Positions 42,727 to 53,318 of a stretch of DNA of 64,000 nt are shown one piece after another. How positions within the stretch are numbered: position 1 is the stretch's first letter; the number at the start of each line of letters is the position of its first letter. A program made the translations under genes and the position numbers. The DNA comes from Sphaerosporella brunnea (lineage: Eukaryota; Ascomycota; Pezizomycetes; Pezizales; Pyronemataceae). Location of the stretch: contig VXIS01000001.1 of NCBI GenBank assembly GCA_008704415.1, positions 362,146-426,145 on the forward strand, given 5' to 3'. Under the pieces are notes generated by a model. It searched no databases, was not told the origin of the DNA, and was given only the letters and a program-made list of their open reading frames with translations.

Positions 42727-45329
42727 CTACAAATGCACAGCAATCAGATCCGTGGCGGCAAAGGACCGTGCACAGTTGGGACATTTCCTGCTGCGGGACG
42801 CGATCCGCTCATCCGCACACTGCCTGCAGAAAACATGGCCGCACGTGCGGATCGCTGTGTTTTTGAATCTCCCACGGCAGACCGCGCATAGTGCAATTTG
42901 CTACTCTGCTGTCAGCCACAACGCCATCTAGAAATCATTGGGCGGGGAAAACATACCCGCAGTGCCTCAAGCTGGCTGTTTTCACTCTCCACCGGTTTGT
43001 TGCTCTCCAAAGCACGCTCGGCTTCGTCGAGCTTGACGTGCAGCTTCTCAATTTCGATCTCTGCGTCTCTGCGGACGGCAGATTCTTTGGCGAGGGAGGA
43101 GTCCCGGATGCGGAGAGAAGTGTTAAGTGTCTCCAGCTGGGACTTAAGGGAGTCGATGGTGTTACTCTGCTCGGCCATGCGTGACTGCAGCTCTCGGTTT
43201 TTCAATAGGAGGGCGGAATTCGTGTTCCTCATTTCCGAGATTTGCTTCTCGAGGTTGGACTGTGCACGTCAGAATGAGCTCAAATCCATACGAACGGAAA
43301 TCATACCATCAGATCGCGCACTTTCTTCTCCGCCTCCTTCAGCTGGGTGATGATCTCGGTGCTCTTCGAGTTCTGACTCTTCAGAGCCCGGTTCTCCATC
43401 TGCAGCCCCTCCTTCGACTTCATCGCAGCAAAGTACTTGGAGTCGGCTTTGTTCTTCTCCGCCTGAAGCCTCTTAAGCTTCTCCTCCGTTTCCTGCAGAT
43501 GTGCCACCTTTTTGTTGCATTGCTCATGCGTCTTCTTGAACGCCTGCTCGAGGCTCGGCAATTCCTGCGCCAGCACCTTGTATGCCTTCTCGAGCTGCTC
43601 GTGCTTCTGCCGTAGCTGCGGCAGATCCATCCCCAAGACTGCCGGACTGCTCGGTGAAGTCTCCGAGTCTAGCTCGTTGTGTAATCGCTCCACCTCAAAC
43701 TCTAACGACGCGATCCGCGCAGCCCGGGCGTCCGCAAGCTCAGCGACTTCCTTGGCCGACGACAGTTTCGATTCTTCGCGTGCCTTCCTAAGCTGCTGAT
43801 CCTGCAGTAAGTCGTCGCGTGCACCTCTGATACGTGCCAAGTCCGACTCCGTTTTTGACAGCTGCGCCTGCATCTCGTCTAGCACCGCTTGTTGCTCCTC
43901 AAGTATCTTCTCCTTGAAGGCCGACCGCTCGGCATCCAGAGTTTCGATCTTTTCGCTCAATTCCTTGTTCAGAGCCTCGAGGTGATTATACCGCGTTGCC
44001 ACGTCTTCCAGCCGAATCTTGAGGTTCTTGTAAGCATCGCAACCCGCAATATCTTCTTCCGTCAGTCGTCCAAACTACACCCTCATTAGCCCAAGAACCC
44101 CAAAAATCCACTTCCCATCGTACCTTGATCGTAAAAGTCGTAACCTGCTCGGACAGTCGAGCATTATCCACCTGTAGCTGCTGAATCTCCTCCTTCTGCT
44201 TACTCGCGATTGCCTGCGCCTCTTTCCTCGCCTGCTCAACATCCGCAAAGTGACCCTCCGCCATTTTCGCGCTGAGCTCCCGGTCCTTAGCCGATTGCTG
44301 CTCGTCAGTCAAGGAAGGATCTCTCTGCGGTTCCGAACCTGCGCCCGCGTTGAACATCGCCTGACGCTCGATCTTAGCTAGCGTCTGGCTCTTCAAGCGG
44401 TCCACTTTCTTTTCCGCAGTAAGGTATTTCACAGTCGCCTCGGTCAAGCGAGCACTCGCGCTATCCACCTCCTTCTCGAGTCGCGCAATTTCAACTTTGT
44501 TGGCCTGCTCGTTGACAAGCAGCTGGCGCAACCTAACCTGCATTTCCTCAATGCGCTCCGACTCCTCTTTGAGGCTGGCACCCCCCGCTTTGATCACCCC
44601 AAAAAGTTCGCTCAGTGTTTTCGTGATGTAATCCCGCTTTTCTCTGAGGTGATCGGCGAAGCTGGCAACATCGTCAAACAGTAGCGAAGAGGGGAATTCT
44701 GACGAGGCTGCGGAAACTCCCGTTAACACCCTAATTCTCCCTGCGACATCGGTAGTCGTGATTTCAACACAAAAAGCCTTACCTCCATTCTGATACGTGC
44801 TCGCGCCGCTGTCAAGAAAACCGGCCAGTATTCGGACTTCATCAAGAAGCTGTTGTCAAACTCCAAAGTTAAAAAAACACATATTCTTTAGGTTCGGAGA
44901 TGAGGTGGTGGGGGGGAGGAGTGCGGGAGTGCGGGAGTGCGGGGGATCAAGGAGAAGGGGAAAATGGCGCGCACCTGAGTCCACCACGCGTCTACAATCC
45001 TGAGGTGGTCATCATGGTAAGCCGACTTCTTGTCCAGCTCCTCGACGCGACTCTCCAAAATGTTCCGCTCCCTCTTATACTCCTGCATCTGCCTCCATAT
45101 CGCCTCTTTCTGGAAATGCTGTTTCGTCGCCGTCAGTAAACAAGCTTCGGGTGGTGAGGGGGAGCCGAAGAGAAAAAGAAAAAACGTAACGTACGACTAC
45201 ATCTTCCTGGCTCTGCGGCACCTGGTTTTGCGATGTTGGATGTGACGAGGACTGGATAGCTTGACGCTTGTACGGAGGGTGGGATTCATCAGATGGGTCG
45301 TGAGGAACTGATCGCTTCCGGTCTTCCAT
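42727..45329 (-). CDS. bre1: BRE1-type E3 ubiquitin ligase for histone H2B
   Basis: Seven exons: 45329-45195, 45118-44975, 44849-44783, 44740-44124, 44074-43307, 43259-42957 and 42900-42727. The introns are 76, 125, 42, 49, 47 and 56 nt. All borders are GT/AG and all phases agree, giving 735 residues, close to the family norm. The start is MEDRKRS, as in relatives; an in-frame ATG at 45353 is the alternative. The conserved N-terminus FQKEAIWRQMQEYKRERN with YHDDHLRIVDAWW precedes a very long coiled coil. The C-terminal RING (residues about 680-735) has LCAVC, TCGHVFCRQC and CPNC, and ends LIAVHL. With Rad6 it monoubiquitylates H2B, which precedes H3K4/K79 methylation. Intron 2 contains a 9-bp GTGCGGGAG microrepeat. 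The gene is divergent from the rRNA methyltransferase gene. Confidence 0.95.
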
Positions 45330-45921
45330 GACGACAACTGAGGAGCTTCGCATGAGATAGACGATCGAGCAGCGACACGCCAGGTGATGGCGCGACTTAG
45401 GGGCGACGACGAGGTTGGAACGTGTTACGCGAGAGTTGGGGGGAAGTAATGAGGGAAAAGAGAGGAAGGGCCAGGCAAGGAGAGAGAAGCTGCGACAGTG
45501 GTTAACAGCAGAAAGATGGTAGGTTTTGGTATGCTTGGCGGGAAAGGGATGTCGGACGTCGATGAGGTAGGATCTCGTCAAATAGTAATGCCAGACGTGT
45601 CGATGGCAGGAGGAAGAAAGAGAAGGTAGCGGGAGAGTGTGAGGAAGAGGAGGAGTCTAGGAGTTGGCCAAGGAGGAGGAGGCGGGTGGTGATTATGGAT
45701 TGACGAGGCTTGGGAATTTCGCGGTCTGTCGCCTGCTCGCGCTCTTCTTTGGTACCCTCTGAATGGTTAGTCATCTGGAATAACGAACGAAAAGGGAAGG
45801 GACTTGCGAAATCTGAGTCCTTTCCCATTCCGTCAGAAGAGGCTTACATCTGCGCACGTGACATCACTCAATTCCCCATCATTGGGCCATCAAGCAACAA
45901 ACGACGGTTGTCGATATCACC
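45330..45921. promoter_or_regulatory. Shared intergenic region between BRE1 (minus) and BMT5-like gene (plus)
   Basis: 592 bp separate the two divergent start codons and must contain both promoters. An in-frame extension of BRE1 exists for a few codons only. No specific binding site is claimed. Confidence 0.4.
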
Positions 45922-46845
45922 ATGTCCAAAAAGCGAAAACACGACAACTCCAGCAATCCGCGATCGCGGCCCAACAAAAAGTCCAAAGCCCCACCACCTA
46001 CCAATCCCAAAGCAGCGCCCAAGAAGCAGCATTCGCACCAGCAAAACCAGCGGCCCTCACCACCCTTCAGCCCTAGCGACCGCGTGTTGCTCGTCGGCGA
46101 AGGCGACTTCTCCTTCTCACTCTCTCTCAAGCGCTGCCACAAAGTCCGCAAAATCTTTGCCACAAGCTACGACAGTGCGGAAGAAGTGCTTCGCAAATAC
46201 CCACAAGCCGCCGAAAACATACCCGCCCTGCTCTCCACCTCAGAATCAGGAGGCGCCGAAAAAGACGAAATAGAAGCTGCTCTGGAAGGCTGGGACTCAG
46301 ATTCTGGGCGGATCAAGTCTGAGGACAACAAACCGGAGTATGAAGTGCATCACTCTATCGACGCCACGGCACTGCTGAAGCGCCGGATATTCAGTAAATC
46401 CTCTCGTCGCTACGACAAGATAGTATTCCAGTTCCCGCACATCGGCGGAGCCACAAAGGACCAAGACCGCCAAGTGCGTGCGAATCAGCAGCTGCTACTC
46501 GGCTTCTTCAAGTCTGCGGCCCCACTGCTCACGCCCAACATGGGTAACGTGATAGTAACGCTCTTCGAGGGAATGCCGTATGAACTGTGGAACATCCGAG
46601 CCCTGGCCAAGGAGGCGGGGTTAGTGACAAAAGTCAGCTTTGCATTCGAAGCTAAGGAGTATGAGGGGTACAAACATGTGAGGACGCTTGGTAATATCGA
46701 GGGTGGAGGTGGGTGGAAGGGTGAAGATAGGAAGAGTAGGATGTATATTTTTGGCACAGGAGCTGCGGGCGCTGGCAACAAGCCGGCGGCGGCGGCAGGG
46801 AATCGGAAACGGAAGGCACAAGAGGAGAGCGATGACGATGATTGA
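45922..46845 (+). CDS. BMT5-like 25S rRNA (uracil-N3)-methyltransferase
   Basis: Intronless, 307 residues. A basic N-terminal tail (MSKKRKHDNSSNPRSRPNKK) suggests nucleolar targeting. The methyltransferase (DUF2431) domain starts at about residue 54 with the SAM-binding glycine loop VLLVGEGDFSFSLSL, then ATSYDSAEEVLRKYP, the acidic VHHSIDATAL region, and the family hallmark FDxxxFNFPHxG-type motif seen here as YDKIVFQFPHIGG. FFKSAAPLLTPNMGNVIVTL and PYELWNIRALAKEAGL complete the Rossmann fold. Yeast Bmt5 methylates one uridine (N3) of 25S rRNA. It is convergent with the FYV10 gene, 209 bp apart. Confidence 0.9.
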   Translation: MSKKRKHDNSSNPRSRPNKKSKAPPPTNPKAAPKKQHSHQQNQRPSPPFSPSDRVLLVGEGDFSFSLSLKRCHKVRKIFATSYDSAEEVLRKYPQAAENIPALLSTSESGGAEKDEIEAALEGWDSDSGRIKSEDNKPEYEVHHSIDATALLKRRIFSKSSRRYDKIVFQFPHIGGATKDQDRQVRANQQLLLGFFKSAAPLLTPNMGNVIVTLFEGMPYELWNIRALAKEAGLVTKVSFAFEAKEYEGYKHVRTLGNIEGGGGWKGEDRKSRMYIFGTGAAGAGNKPAAAAGNRKRKAQEESDDDD

Positions 46846-47054
46846 ATGGATACAGTTGTGAATGGACATTATGTACCACACTTGAGTGATCATTGAGGAG
46901 AAAAATTATAACATCAAAGTAGCAATGACAAACATCCCATTCTGTAGGAACATCAACAGGTCCACAGTAACACACAGCAATCCCATGCTAAACCCTCAGA
47001 AGAACCACCAGTAAAGAAGACCGTAACGCCACGCCCAGAAAAGAAAAGCACGAA

Positions 47055-48309
47055 TTACATGATGTAAACCTTCCTCAATCTCTTCTCTTCGACATCCTCG
47101 CCAGTAGTCGGGTCCCTAACCATGCCTTTAGGCAGTCCCAACTTCCTAGCCAGCACCTCCAACCGTTCCCTGCCATAAATCCTTCCATTAGGCATCATGA
47201 CCGGGTCCGGTTCGACAGAAGACCTCGCATGATGGGCATACGGCACATTCTTGGCCAGCTCATTCAACTCCTTCGAGCAGATGGGACAAAGGCTGTTTGC
47301 CATGCTAGCAGTATTACTACTAGACGAAGCGACAGCGGAGTGGCAGCTGGGCGTCTTGAGCGAGGACATGCCGGCCGAAAGCGCGATGTGTATCAGCGGG
47401 CGCTGCGGGAGTCCGTACAGCGTGTGGTGGGTATTGACAAACGTATCGGCAAGATATTCCCATCTCGAAGGGGAGTAAAGTTCCTGCAAAAAAAAAAAAA
47501 AAACTATCAGCCCCGTCCCGTAAACTCCACACCAAGCAACATACCTTGTACCTCCCAACACTGGTCTCCGGCACCATAGCCAGCAAGCCCGCAGCCTTCT
47601 GAATATCTGCAAAATGCGTCTCAGCATGCGGGGCCAAAAACCGCTTCGAATGCGCCATAGCATCCTTATGCCGTTTCGCGCGGACCAACTCCACATACTG
47701 CTGCAAGCGGAGCTCAAACTCGAGGGTACTCTTCATCTTCCTGAGGGCGGCCTTATTCTCGAGACACCACGCGAGGGCCTCCTGTGTGTTTCTGTTCCTC
47801 AAACTTTTCTCAATCCGCATGCACCCACTAAAAACACCGACATCCACCAGCTCCTCGATTCCCTTCTCTTTAGCAAGTGCCGTCGCCGTCTCTTCATACC
47901 CGCCACGCACCAGAAAGTCGACCATGAGCCTATCAAGCCGCACGCGGCTCCAACGCTCATACCCCTCCTCGACCAAGCTTCCAACCTCGAAGATCCCCTG
48001 CAGATGCGCAATGCGCTTACGCTCATGACCATGCAGCGTGCGCTCCTCTTCTCGCAGCGCATCGACCTTGCGCTTAAACCCCTGCATGCGCGAGATCAAG
48101 CTATCGAGGCTGTGCAGCGCGTCTTCGGACGAGATGTCGGGGGAGTTGCAAAGGCTGTTGAGCGTGCTGAGCACGTGCGATTGCTCGCGCTCGAAGGCCT
48201 TCTGCGACTGCTTGAACGTTTTGCGGAGGAGCTCGTGCGGTAGCCGGAGGAGAGGCTTGTCGAGGAGCAGGTGCGCATCTGCGTCGAGTTTGCTGGTGCT
48301 GGCTGACAT
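47055..48309 (-). CDS. fyv10: GID/CTLH ubiquitin ligase subunit FYV10 (GID9/MAEA)
   Basis: Exons are 48309-47545 and 47483-47055. The intron 47484-47544 (61 nt) ends in a 16-T tract followed by GCAG. The product is 397 residues from MSASTSKLD; an upstream ATG at 48372 would add a threonine-rich leader encoded by the GTT repeat. A LisH-like segment (RLDRLMVDFLVRGGYEETAT), a CTLH region (SLRNRNTQEALAWCLENKAA) and CRA-like helices (ELVRAKRHKDAMAHSKRFL) are followed by the C-terminal RING-type GID domain: SLCPICSKELNELAKNVPYA, VMMPNGRIYGRE, ending RKVYIM. It pairs with GID2/RMND5 as the catalytic core that degrades gluconeogenic enzymes. Confidence 0.93.
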
Positions 48310-49108
48310 TGTTGTTGTTGTTGTTGTTGTTGCGGAGTATGGTGTTGACGAGGTGCGGGAGGCTCGGCTCACCCCACTCCAGCTCCAAGGATAAGCATGT
48401 CATACATCACGTGAAAATAGTCCAATCCTAGTCTTTACGGGTTACATAAGTGGGGGCCTTCCCGTCGCTCAGAACGCCGATAGGTATGGGCTGGAAGGCT
48501 TCCAGTACCGCATAAACTCGCGAACAAGAGACTGGGGCTAAGTCACTGCGCCATGTGGCAAAGTCACTAAGCCCACATGGCGCAGTGACTTAGCCCCAGT
48601 CTCTTGTTCGCGAGTTTATGCGGTATGTATGTATGAATTGAAAACTCCTGCTCCCAGTTCCGATTCCAAAAATCCACAAACAAAAAGCCCGAATTAGATA
48701 CACGTTGATTAGATGCCCAATGGTATTATCTTCCGTGATCTCATGGATCTGCTGTCTCACCGTACGGTAGTTTAGTTACTTCTCGCCAGCTGGCAGAAGC
48801 ATGGAATTGGCCACGAGAGCCAGAGAACATTCTACTCCGAGTTTTAGGGGCAAGAGGAACACGGTGATGTGTGGCGATTCTCTCAGCATAATTACGGGGA
48901 AAGCAGCACCGCAGTCGGAAGCTGGGTGGCTAGTAATAATCCGAGCCACTCCGAACGCACCTCTTTATTGCCCAATTCTTTGTCTTTGTCTTTGTGGCAT
49001 CACGCATCACATGTATCACTCGAGCACAGTGTGACCGTGACCTCATGTCAACGCAGGCATCATTGATATCGTCGCAAAGAGCATCTGTGAAAATCATACA
49101 TGTATCCA
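48310..49108. other. Intergenic interval with a perfect palindromic element
   Basis: It contains the (GTT)n leader of FYV10 (about 48311-48331) and the 120-bp palindromic element 48506-48625. No gene is supported. Confidence 0.5.
48506..48625. mobile_element. Palindromic MITE with 53-bp perfect arms, TA-CCGCATAA ends
   Basis: 48506-48558 (TACCGCATAAACTCGCGAAC...) and 48573-48625 are exact reverse complements over 53 bp around a 14-bp spacer. The ends carry TA outside CCGCATAA, consistent with TA target duplication. The internal TGGCAAAGTCACTAAGCC recurs as TGGCAAAGCCACTCAGCC in the 59692-59767 element, which also shares the right end CTTGYTCGCGAG...TGCGGTA, so the two are one family. Confidence 0.75.
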
Positions 49109-50551
49109 TCACGTCCGGTAGTCACCATTCTGCGCTGCAGTTAGCCGAAACTCCTATAACAACCCTAGGGAAAAATCACTTACAATAGTAACGTACTCAT
49201 GCGAGAAATCACACGTGTAGTACGCAGCCTCCTTGCCGCCCCCACTTCCGAGGCTGACCCGGATCTCAAGATCTTCCATAGCCAAGATCTCACTCGCCCG
49301 CTCCTCATCCACGTTCTCCGGCTCTCCATTGACCAGCAACTTCAGCTCGCGGGTTCCATCTGTCGGGATGAACGAGACATTAGTCTTCTCCGGCACGACG
49401 CCGCTAACTCCCGAGTATCCCGTAGCGCAGAGGATACGGCCCCAGTTCGCATCCCTTCCGTAGAGCGCAGTCTTAACGAGCGGGGAGCGAGCGATAGTGC
49501 TAGCGACCTGCTTCGCGTCCTCAAAGCTCTGCGCATCCCTGACGGTGACAGTGACAAACTTGGTAGCGCCCTCTCCGTCACGAACAACCAGCTTACTCAG
49601 ATCCTCTGCAAACTCAGTGACAAGAGCCTGCAGCGCCTTCTCCGCCTCGCTCCCCTGGGTGATCTCAGCACCTCCAGCAGCACCGTTGGCAAGGATCGCA
49701 ACGGTGTCGTTAGTGCTCATATCACCATCGACTGAGATAGCGTTGAAGCTGCGCTCAACAGCATGGGTAAGAATTCCCTGGAGGCTCTCGGCGGAAACCG
49801 GTGCATCAGTAGCCATCAATCCCAGCAGCGTGGCCATATTGGGATGGATCATTCCAGCACCCTTTGCCATTCCGGCAATGCGGTATTCAACGTCCGAGCC
49901 GGGGAGCTTGAACGACCGGGACATGAACTTGGGGAAGGTATCGGTGGTGCAGATAGCCTTGGCGGTGTTGAGCCACGAGTCGTGGGAATGGCCGAGCTGC
50001 TTAAACGCCTCCGGGATGCCATTGAGGATCTTCTGGATCGGCAAACTATCCTCCCCCTTATCAGTCCCGCCCCTCAAACCCGCCAGAAAGAAAACTCACC
50101 GCTGCCCAATAACACCTGTGCTCATGACAATCGTGCTCCCCTTCTCCTCGCCAACAAGACTATCAACAGCCTTGCCCATAGCCTCCGCATCCTCCAGACC
50201 ACCCTTTCCAGTAACGGCATTCGCGCACCCCGAGTTCGCAACCAAGCCCCTGATACCTGCACCGCGTCGGGCATCCAGCATTGCCCTGCTAACGACCACC
50301 GGCGCCGCCTTGAAGACGTTCTTGGTGAATACGGCAGCCGCCGAACACGGCAGCTCCGACGTCACCAGCGCAAGGTCCAGGGATTTTCCATCCTTCTTCA
50401 CGCCGCAGTGGATACCGCCAACGTTGAAGCCCTGCGGGTACGAGCCGGACGTGGGGACGAAGCGGGTGTATTTTGTGTTTGTGGCGTAGTAGCGGGGGGC
50501 GGGAAAGGCGAAGTGGGCGACCGCACGGACGGAGCGGAGGATGTTGGCCAT
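49109..50551 (-). CDS. argJ: Arginine biosynthesis bifunctional protein ArgJ (mitochondrial)
   Basis: Exons are 50551-50100, 50045-49184 and 49129-49109; both introns are 54 nt. The last exon codes only for NGDYRT and the stop, restoring the family ending HEYVTINGDYRT; reading through instead would give an atypical tail. The product is 444 residues. A basic, Ser/Ala-rich N-terminus ([20 protein letters not shown]) is a mitochondrial presequence. Conserved motifs are [27 protein letters not shown] and [15 protein letters not shown]; Thr223 in MATLL is the autoprocessing nucleophile that splits the precursor into alpha and beta chains. The enzyme performs glutamate N-acetyltransferase (ornithine recycling) and often N-acetylglutamate synthase reactions. 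Confidence 0.95.
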
Positions 50552-50882
50552 TGCTGTTTGTTGCCGAGTGAGTAGTGAGGAGGAGAAGCAATTGAGGTGA
50601 TGTCGATTGTCAACAACTTCTCCGCGTCGCAGGTTCAATGGGAAGCTTTGCTGAGCGACTAAATCTTTTTTGGCGCACGGACTTTGACATGTGACACAAA
50701 CACAAGCTGCAGCGCACGGCCAATCACTCGGAGAATCACGTGAGCACGAATATGTACCAGTAACTAGTACTTACATATCACCATCGAAAACTTTTCCAAT
50801 TGCATGCTATGTAATATAACATATAACCACACAAAAGGCAACCTCTAACTAACCCGCCAGCAGGAAGACGATGGTATACATC
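50552..50882. other. Intergenic interval
   Basis: 331 bp between the argJ start and the glycyl-tRNA synthetase stop, both on the minus strand. It contains CACGTGAGCACG near 50736 and the argJ promoter. Nothing else is seen. Confidence 0.5.
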
Positions 50883-53118
50883 CTAGTTTTCCAGTTCTTG
50901 ACCCTGGAACTCACCCAGGCGCTCAAGAACTTGTTGCCAGCTCTCCTTGCCCTCTATAATGTTCTTCACTACCTCCACGATCTCCTCCACAGAACTCCGC
51001 ACCTGCTTCATGCTATCCCGCTCTCTCAGGGTCACCGTGCCATCCTTGACAGTCTGGAAATCAACCGTAACACCGAATGGCGTGCCGAGCTCGTCATTTC
51101 TAGCGTACCGCTTGCCGATTGTGGCGCTAGAGTTGTCGACGCGGTTGGCGATACCCTGCTTGCGCATGGTGCGGCCGATCTTATCGACAATCGGGTCGAA
51201 CTCCTTGTTGCCAGACAAGGGGACGATGAGCACCTTTGTGGGCGCAAGCTTGGGCGGGAAAGCGAGGACGCCACGGGCCGCATCCTCGGGGCGGGTGTAA
51301 AAGATGTGCTCGATCAGCGAGTAGAAGATACGCCCGATACCGAAAGAGGGCTCGATGACGTTGGGAATGTACTCGCGGATGAACTCTTGCTTCTTGCGCT
51401 TGACAATCTCGACTTTCTCCAGCTCAATCTCACCAAGGTCCTCGACCGTGATCTTGACCGGCTGGCCATTGGCCTGCTGAGCGGCGAGGATCTCGCGCTC
51501 CGCCTGTGGGATAGCGTCAATGGCGGCCTGGACCTTGGCGGCGTCTTTGCGGAACCGGGGACCCATCCATTTCTTGTCAACGTCGACATCCCACTCTTCC
51601 CACACGATCGGGGTTTCCAGGGTCTCGCGCACAATCAGAGGCTGGCCGGTCTTCTTGGAGTGCACAGTAAGATCGTAAGCAGAGCGGTCAGCGCAACCGA
51701 CACACTCAATCCAGCCGTAGGAGGTGAGAAGCTCAGCATCCCAGCAGTCGGTGGCGTAGTGGGCCATCTCGTTGGGCATGTGCTGACGGAAACGGAGCTT
51801 CTTGGGGTCGACACCGAGCTCCGTCAAGAACAGGTAGATGCGGGCAAGGAAGTAACCGAGTGTCTCGTTGTCGACCATACCCTCCGCAACAGCCTGGCCA
51901 ACGGTCTTGATGACGAGGGTAGTCTTACCAGCCTGTTGGATGTGGCGGTCCAAAAATCGCAGAGTCACGCCATCAACCTCGTGGAAGCGAGAGTGCGCCT
52001 TTTGGTTTGGATCGACGAAGTGCTCAATCTCGGCCATCAAGAACTCGCGCACACGGAGGAGGCCAGACTTGGGCGAGATCTCGTTACGGAAAGACTTTCC
52101 AATCGAGGCGGAGGCGAAGGGCATCTTAGCATTGTTGAACTCATAGAGCTTGGAGAAGGTGAGGAATTGACCCTGCGCGGTCTCGGGGCGGAGGTAACCA
52201 GGAATGTTCGAGGAGGGACCGATCGCAGTCTTGAACATCAGATTGAACGACACCGGGGGCTCCAGCGGGCTACCGGTGGCAGGGCTCACGATGTTGTACT
52301 TCACGATCAACTCCCCAAGCTCCTTACCATCGTAGTTATCGATCTAACCCAGACATCAGCAAAGTCCTCATACCATGGAGCCCTCCAGAACCTACCTTTG
52401 CCAGGACATGTTCATACTCCTGCACGACCTCGTCATCCAGCTTGATAGCCTTGATCTCCTTCACCTTCTTCTTCTTTTTCTTCTTATCACCCTCCTCCTC
52501 CTCCTCAACCTTGATACCTCTCGCCTCCTTATCACCCTTCAACCTCGCCTCCAATACCTCCTCAACCAAGTGGTCCGCCCTAAAGATCTCGCCTGACTGC
52601 GGGTCCTTGCACATCCAATCCGCAAATTTATCCACATGGCCGGAGGTCTTTAGGACCTCATGGGGGGTGAGCATAGTGCAATCGACCTCCATCATGTCCT
52701 CCTCCAGCACGAAGTGCTTCCTCCAGGTATCGATGATATTGGCCTGCAGGGCACAGCCTGGAGGGCCATAGTCGTACAGGCCGGACACACCGCCATAGAT
52801 CTCAAAAGATGGGGTGTAAAAGAGACGCCGGCGGAGGAGGGTGTCGAGAGTGCCGCGGTCAAGGGGCTGGCCGGTCTTGGTGGTCGCCATTGGGAACGAT
52901 TCTTCCGCTTCAGAATTCTTCGCTACGAGAGCGCTGTGGAACGAGCGAGCAGGCAAGGGGAATCGGGATTTAACAGTGGAATTGGGGTAGCAACGAGTGG
53001 TGAGCGAGAGAGTTGTTGAGCGGAAGGAGTGGGTTGAGAGTCGTCGGGGCGCGGGTAGAAGATGCAGTCGATGTGTCAAAAAGCGGGGGAGGGGTCTCAT
53101 TGCGCATCCAACACCCAA
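50883..53118 (-). CDS. grs1: Glycyl-tRNA synthetase, probably dual mitochondrial/cytosolic
   Basis: Exons are 53118-52396 and 52343-50883. The intron 52344-52395 (52 nt) is in phase 0, giving 727 residues. From the second in-frame start at 52890 (MATTKTG) the protein would be 651 residues. The extra 76 residues are Arg/Ser/Leu-rich without acids until the end ([20 protein letters not shown]), a mitochondrial presequence, so one gene can supply both compartments through alternative starts. Class II core: [19 protein letters not shown] (motif 1), [25 protein letters not shown] (motif 2) and [16 protein letters not shown] (motif 3). A lysine-rich insert follows [13 protein letters not shown], and the C-terminal anticodon-binding domain starts at [14 protein letters not shown]. 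The enzyme charges tRNA-Gly. Confidence 0.95.
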
Positions 53119-53318
53119 AATCTCGCACGGTCCTGAGCAAGCAGAAAAAGAAAAAGAAAAAATTAAAAAATTATCAAATCCACCAATTCCGTGGCCCGAT
53201 TGGCCGCAATATCGCCTCTAACCGCAAGCCGCAATATTCCTGATCTGGGCCTAGTTGGCGACAACCTTAATCCCACCTCAATTCGTTTTTTTCGCATCAC
53301 CCAACCCACCATCCAACC
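53119..53318. promoter_or_regulatory. 200-bp bidirectional promoter between GRS1 and RPF1
   Basis: The start codons of glycyl-tRNA synthetase (minus) and RPF1 (plus) are 200 bp apart, so both promoters lie here. It contains AAAGAAAAAGAAAAAATTAA and a palindromic-looking GGCCGCAATATCGCC...GCCGCAATATTCC repeat (53201-53239). Both genes serve translation capacity, which would fit co-regulation (inference). Confidence 0.45.

Noticed and set aside
50871..52445. 524-codon plus-strand frame
   Set aside because: Antisense shadow of glycyl-tRNA synthetase, which has all class II motifs on the other strand.
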